Assembly (NCBI GenBank): GCA_017619795.1
Contig: JAFZRP010000011.1
Span: 62,001-126,000, forward strand
Direction of reading: 5' to 3'
Source: Treponema sp.
GTDB taxonomy: Bacteria; Spirochaetota; Spirochaetia; Treponematales; Treponemataceae
Length of the DNA stretch: 64,000 bases
Shown here piece after piece: positions 61,800-64,000 of this stretch; position 1 is the stretch's first letter; each line of letters starts with the position of its first letter. A program made the translations under genes and the position numbers. The notes beneath the pieces were generated by a model. That model was given only the letters and a program-made list of their open reading frames with translations. It was not told the DNA's origin and did not search any database.

Positions 61800-63608
61800 T
61801 TATAAAACCGGAATCCTTATACGAACTGAAGTACCTTCTCCAAGCTTACTGCTTATAGAAATACCGTATTCCTGACCATAAAATATTTTTATTCTTGATT
61901 GAACATTTATCAATCCTATTGAAGAAGAATATTCTTCTGGTTTACCGCAATTAAGCTTTTTATTTAAATCATCAAGCTTTTCTTCCGGAATACCACATCC
62001 ATTATCTTTAACTTCAATATTTAAAATATTCTGTCCATTTGCTTCATTAGTTTCCATATTTATGATGATATAAATAAAACCGCCCGAAACTTTATCTTCA
62101 AGGCCATGACTGAAGGAGTTTTCTACAATCGGCTGAATCAAAAACGGAAGGACATTTATGTTATTTATATCACACATAGTCATAACATCATATGACACAC
62201 GTTCTCCAAAACGCATATGCTGTATGGTAAGATAATTCTGAACTGCATTTAATTCGTCAATAAGAGGACCAGGCTGTCCCTTTACAGAAAGATTGTATCT
62301 TAGTAATGAAGCCAGAAGCTTGAGCATAAGGGCAACTTCTTTTTCTCCGGAAGCGATTACTTTCATTCTTATAGTTTCCAGAGTATTAAAAAGAAAGTGA
62401 GGATTTATCTGAGTAGAAAGCATTTTGAGGCTTATTTCATTCTGCCGTGCTGCCAGCTGTTCCTTTTCAAGATTCTGAACATAAAGCTTGTTGATTAAGT
62501 CTTTAAGGTTTACTGCCATTTCGTAAATTGATTCATAAATCTGCTCAAACTCATCTTTTCCGCCAATTGTAGGTTCAATTTCAAGATTATTATCTACAAC
62601 TTTTGTAATTCCAATCTGAACCTTACTAACACGTTTATCTATGTAGTTTGAGAAAATTGTAAGTACAAGGAAAGAAAAACTGATTAAGAGAAGAATAACA
62701 ACAATAAGAATCGCAAGGATTTTTAAGGTTACCTTGGTAAGCTCAAAAATTGGAATAATATAAATAATTGAAAAATAGATTGAAATTGTATTTTTGGGAA
62801 CAAACTTTTCGTGGAAGAGTCCTACCTTTTCGTTGTTTAATTTTATAGTTTGTATTTTCTTACTCGTTACAGGATTTTTTGTATATTCAATAAGTATTTT
62901 TTCATCTTCTTCTGCAAGATCTTCTATTGAGGTATACAAAATAGAATTATCGTAAGTAATTACAGTTTTATAAAAGAGGTTTGAAAGATTTTTTTCAATT
63001 ACATCAGGTGCAATATTTATAACAAGTACACCGCAGAATTGTCCGGTTGAAGTACTCCATATTGAACGGATTAAAGAAAGATATTTCTTTTTTGAAATGC
63101 TGTCTGTTTTATAAACCCAATAAGCCTGTCCGCTATATAATTTTGCATTCTGGTACCAGTCTTCTGCCATTATATTTTTATCAGCCTTAATTATAAACTG
63201 ATTGTCTAGCAAGGTTTGATTTTCTGTATAGATTCTGTAGCTTTCAACTTCATTGTAGGTCTGCAGGTAATTTTCAAAAAAGGTCATTGATGCGTAATCA
63301 GAATAAAGGTCCTGGATATCCTTATATTCTTTTAGCATTACAGCTTGAAGCTGCTTATTTACATAGATTCTGTCGGAAAGCTTTTTTATTTGACGCAGCG
63401 TATTATCAAAAACAAGTTCTGTCTGTTCAAGATTTTTCTGAATATCGCTCATTTCCTTTTTAAGCATTTCATCAAAAAGAAAAAAACAGCAGATTGAAGA
63501 AACAGTAATTACTGGAACAATAAAGAATAGAAGAAATAAAATGCGGATACTTTTTCTTATAGGAATATCATTCAGCTTATAAAAAAAATGATTATGCTTT
63601 CCCTTCAT
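61800..63608 (-). CDS. YesM-type sensor histidine kinase
   Basis: 602 residues. Membrane helix 1 (IRILFLLFFIVPVITVSSICCFFLF, about 22-46), an extracellular sensing region of about 240 residues with a dCache-like WYQNAKLYSGQAYWVYK stretch, helix 2 (LKILAILIVVILLLISFSFLVL), HAMP, and a His_kinase (LytS/YesM) core: QINPHFLFNTLETIRMKV with the phospho-His, LPFLIQPIVENSFSHGLE, and EVKDNGCGIPEEKL. A TATAAT lies 9 nt from the ATG with no ribosome site. It is directly upstream of the fused regulator (29 nt), the usual YesM-YesN pairing. The signal is probably an oligosaccharide. Confidence 0.92.
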   Translation of the reverse strand: MKGKHNHFFYKLNDIPIRKSIRILFLLFFIVPVITVSSICCFFLFDEMLKKEMSDIQKNLEQTELVFDNTLRQIKKLSDRIYVNKQLQAVMLKEYKDIQDLYSDYASMTFFENYLQTYNEVESYRIYTENQTLLDNQFIIKADKNIMAEDWYQNAKLYSGQAYWVYKTDSISKKKYLSLIRSIWSTSTGQFCGVLVINIAPDVIEKNLSNLFYKTVITYDNSILYTSIEDLAEEDEKILIEYTKNPVTSKKIQTIKLNNEKVGLFHEKFVPKNTISIYFSIIYIIPIFELTKVTLKILAILIVVILLLISFSFLVLTIFSNYIDKRVSKVQIGITKVVDNNLEIEPTIGGKDEFEQIYESIYEMAVNLKDLINKLYVQNLEKEQLAARQNEISLKMLSTQINPHFLFNTLETIRMKVIASGEKEVALMLKLLASLLRYNLSVKGQPGPLIDELNAVQNYLTIQHMRFGERVSYDVMTMCDINNINVLPFLIQPIVENSFSHGLEDKVSGGFIYIIINMETNEANGQNILNIEVKDNGCGIPEEKLDDLNKKLNCGKPEEYSSSIGLINVQSRIKIFYGQEYGISISSKLGEGTSVRIRIPVL

Positions 63609-63617
63609 CAGGATAAC

Positions 63618-63647
63618 ATTATATCACAAATAATTTAAAAAGTGTAA
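63618..63647 (-). promoter_or_regulatory. Promoter for the sensor kinase/fusion operon
   Basis: On the minus strand TTACAC (63647-63642), 18-bp spacer, TATAAT (63623-63618), then 9 nt to ATG 63608. The predicted start site is within about 3 nt of the ATG, so the mRNA is nearly leaderless. Confidence 0.5.
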
Positions 63648-63661
63648 TTCGTGTGTTTTAT

Positions 63662-64000
63662 TCAGCGTGGAGGATTAAGTTCTTTTCCACGTAAGCCAAA
63701 GGCTCTTTGTCTTTCCCTAACCTTTTGAACCTGTTCATTGTCTTTTTCAAGCAGGTCAATTAAGTCCCAGTGCCAGTCTAAGTTTGATGGAGGAAAAAGT
63801 GGCGGCGGATCAGGTTTTCTTCTTGAGTTTGCAGCCTTTACAATTTTCATAAGCGCTTCAAAATCATCTTTATCTGCAAGCTTTCTTAAATAACAGGAAT
63901 CCTTTTTAGCCATAACAGTTTTGTCAGCATTAAAGTAATAGTCAGCTTCATTAAAAACTGTATAACCTTGAGGATTTCTTATTCTTTTACTTCTTCCAGT
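63662..64000 (-). CDS. Partial hypothetical protein (5' end beyond window)
   Basis: The frame from the stop at 63662 is open to the right edge: an ATG at 63913 is preceded by 29 more sense codons (TGRSKRIRNPQGYTVFNEADYYFNAD...) and no Shine-Dalgarno, so the real start probably lies outside. The visible part is polar, with helix LADKDDFEALMKIVKAANSRRK, a Pro-rich PDPPPLFPPSNLDWHWDLIDLLEKD and a basic C-terminus. No family recognised. It is upstream of the kinase promoter and on the same strand. Confidence 0.5.
   Translation of the reverse strand, partial: TGRSKRIRNPQGYTVFNEADYYFNADKTVMAKKDSCYLRKLADKDDFEALMKIVKAANSRRKPDPPPLFPPSNLDWHWDLIDLLEKDNEQVQKVRERQRAFGLRGKELNPPR

Noticed and set aside
1..64000. 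CRISPR arrays, tRNA or rRNA genes, insertion sequences, prophage
   Set aside because: I saw no direct repeat-spacer pattern, cloverleaf with CCA stem, rRNA-like stretch, transposase or phage structural gene.

Overview
The window is a piece of a spirochaete chromosome, almost certainly a host-associated Treponema. The grounds are a low-GC genome; a spirochaete-style V-type ATPase operon (E, a DUF2764-like gene, A, B, D, I, K); a long flagellar operon with flbD-motA-motB-fliL-fliM-fliY(fliN)-fliO-fliP-fliQ-fliR-flhB-flhA-flhF-flhG-fliA; a eukaryotic-type IleRS; and many lipoproteins and tetratricopeptide proteins. I saw no rRNA, tRNA, CRISPR array, transposase or phage gene, so the region is mostly core genome with a few accessory cassettes.

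Layout. 1-6.8 kb: surface-polysaccharide-like genes (partial Wzi-like outer-membrane protein, two GT4 glycosyltransferases, a WbaP-type initiating sugar-phosphate transferase, an Omp85/POTRA-like barrel). 6.8-9.1 kb: ispG with a periplasmic repeat protein. 9.1-16.4 kb: the V-ATPase operon. 16.5-34.9 kb: galM and the flagellar operon, all on the minus strand and driven by a good sigma70-type promoter upstream of flbD. 35.1-37.2 kb: an OmpR/kinase two-component pair. 37.2-41.7 kb: hemW, lepB, smpB, a Sua5/YrdC gene and an FtsB-like division gene. 41.85-49.9 kb: a tightly coupled plus-strand operon holding a huge acidic repeat protein, an unknown protein, two Maf-like DUF115 glycosyltransferases and a degenerate GGDEF membrane protein. 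49.9-55.8 kb: ileS, a lipoprotein, a UPRTase-like gene and a TPR lipoprotein. 55.9-58.6 kb: a PlsC, GT8 and CrtO-like acyltransferase module. 58.6-63.6 kb: a YesM-type sensor kinase and its response regulator. A partial unknown gene runs off the right edge.

The most unusual object is the 1059-residue response regulator at 58591-61770. One uninterrupted reading frame carries a CheY-like receiver, a linker, an AraC DNA-binding domain, a hydrophobic segment ending in a lipobox-like Cys, and then a complete extracellular solute-binding protein. The sequence at the junction looks like a former solute-binding-protein gene whose start codon has been lost. Together with the neighbouring sensor kinase, and with no ABC permease in view, this suggests a membrane-tethered regulator carrying its own ligand receptor.

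Genome-style observations: several genes (1467, 3753, 9071, 39293, 56873 and 63608) have a -10 box 6-9 nt before the start codon and no Shine-Dalgarno, which predicts leaderless or nearly leaderless mRNAs. Four of the five convergent gene pairs overlap by exactly 4 nt through shared stop codons. Starts were chosen by Shine-Dalgarno placement; several differ from the longest open frame, and UUG or GUG starts are common.
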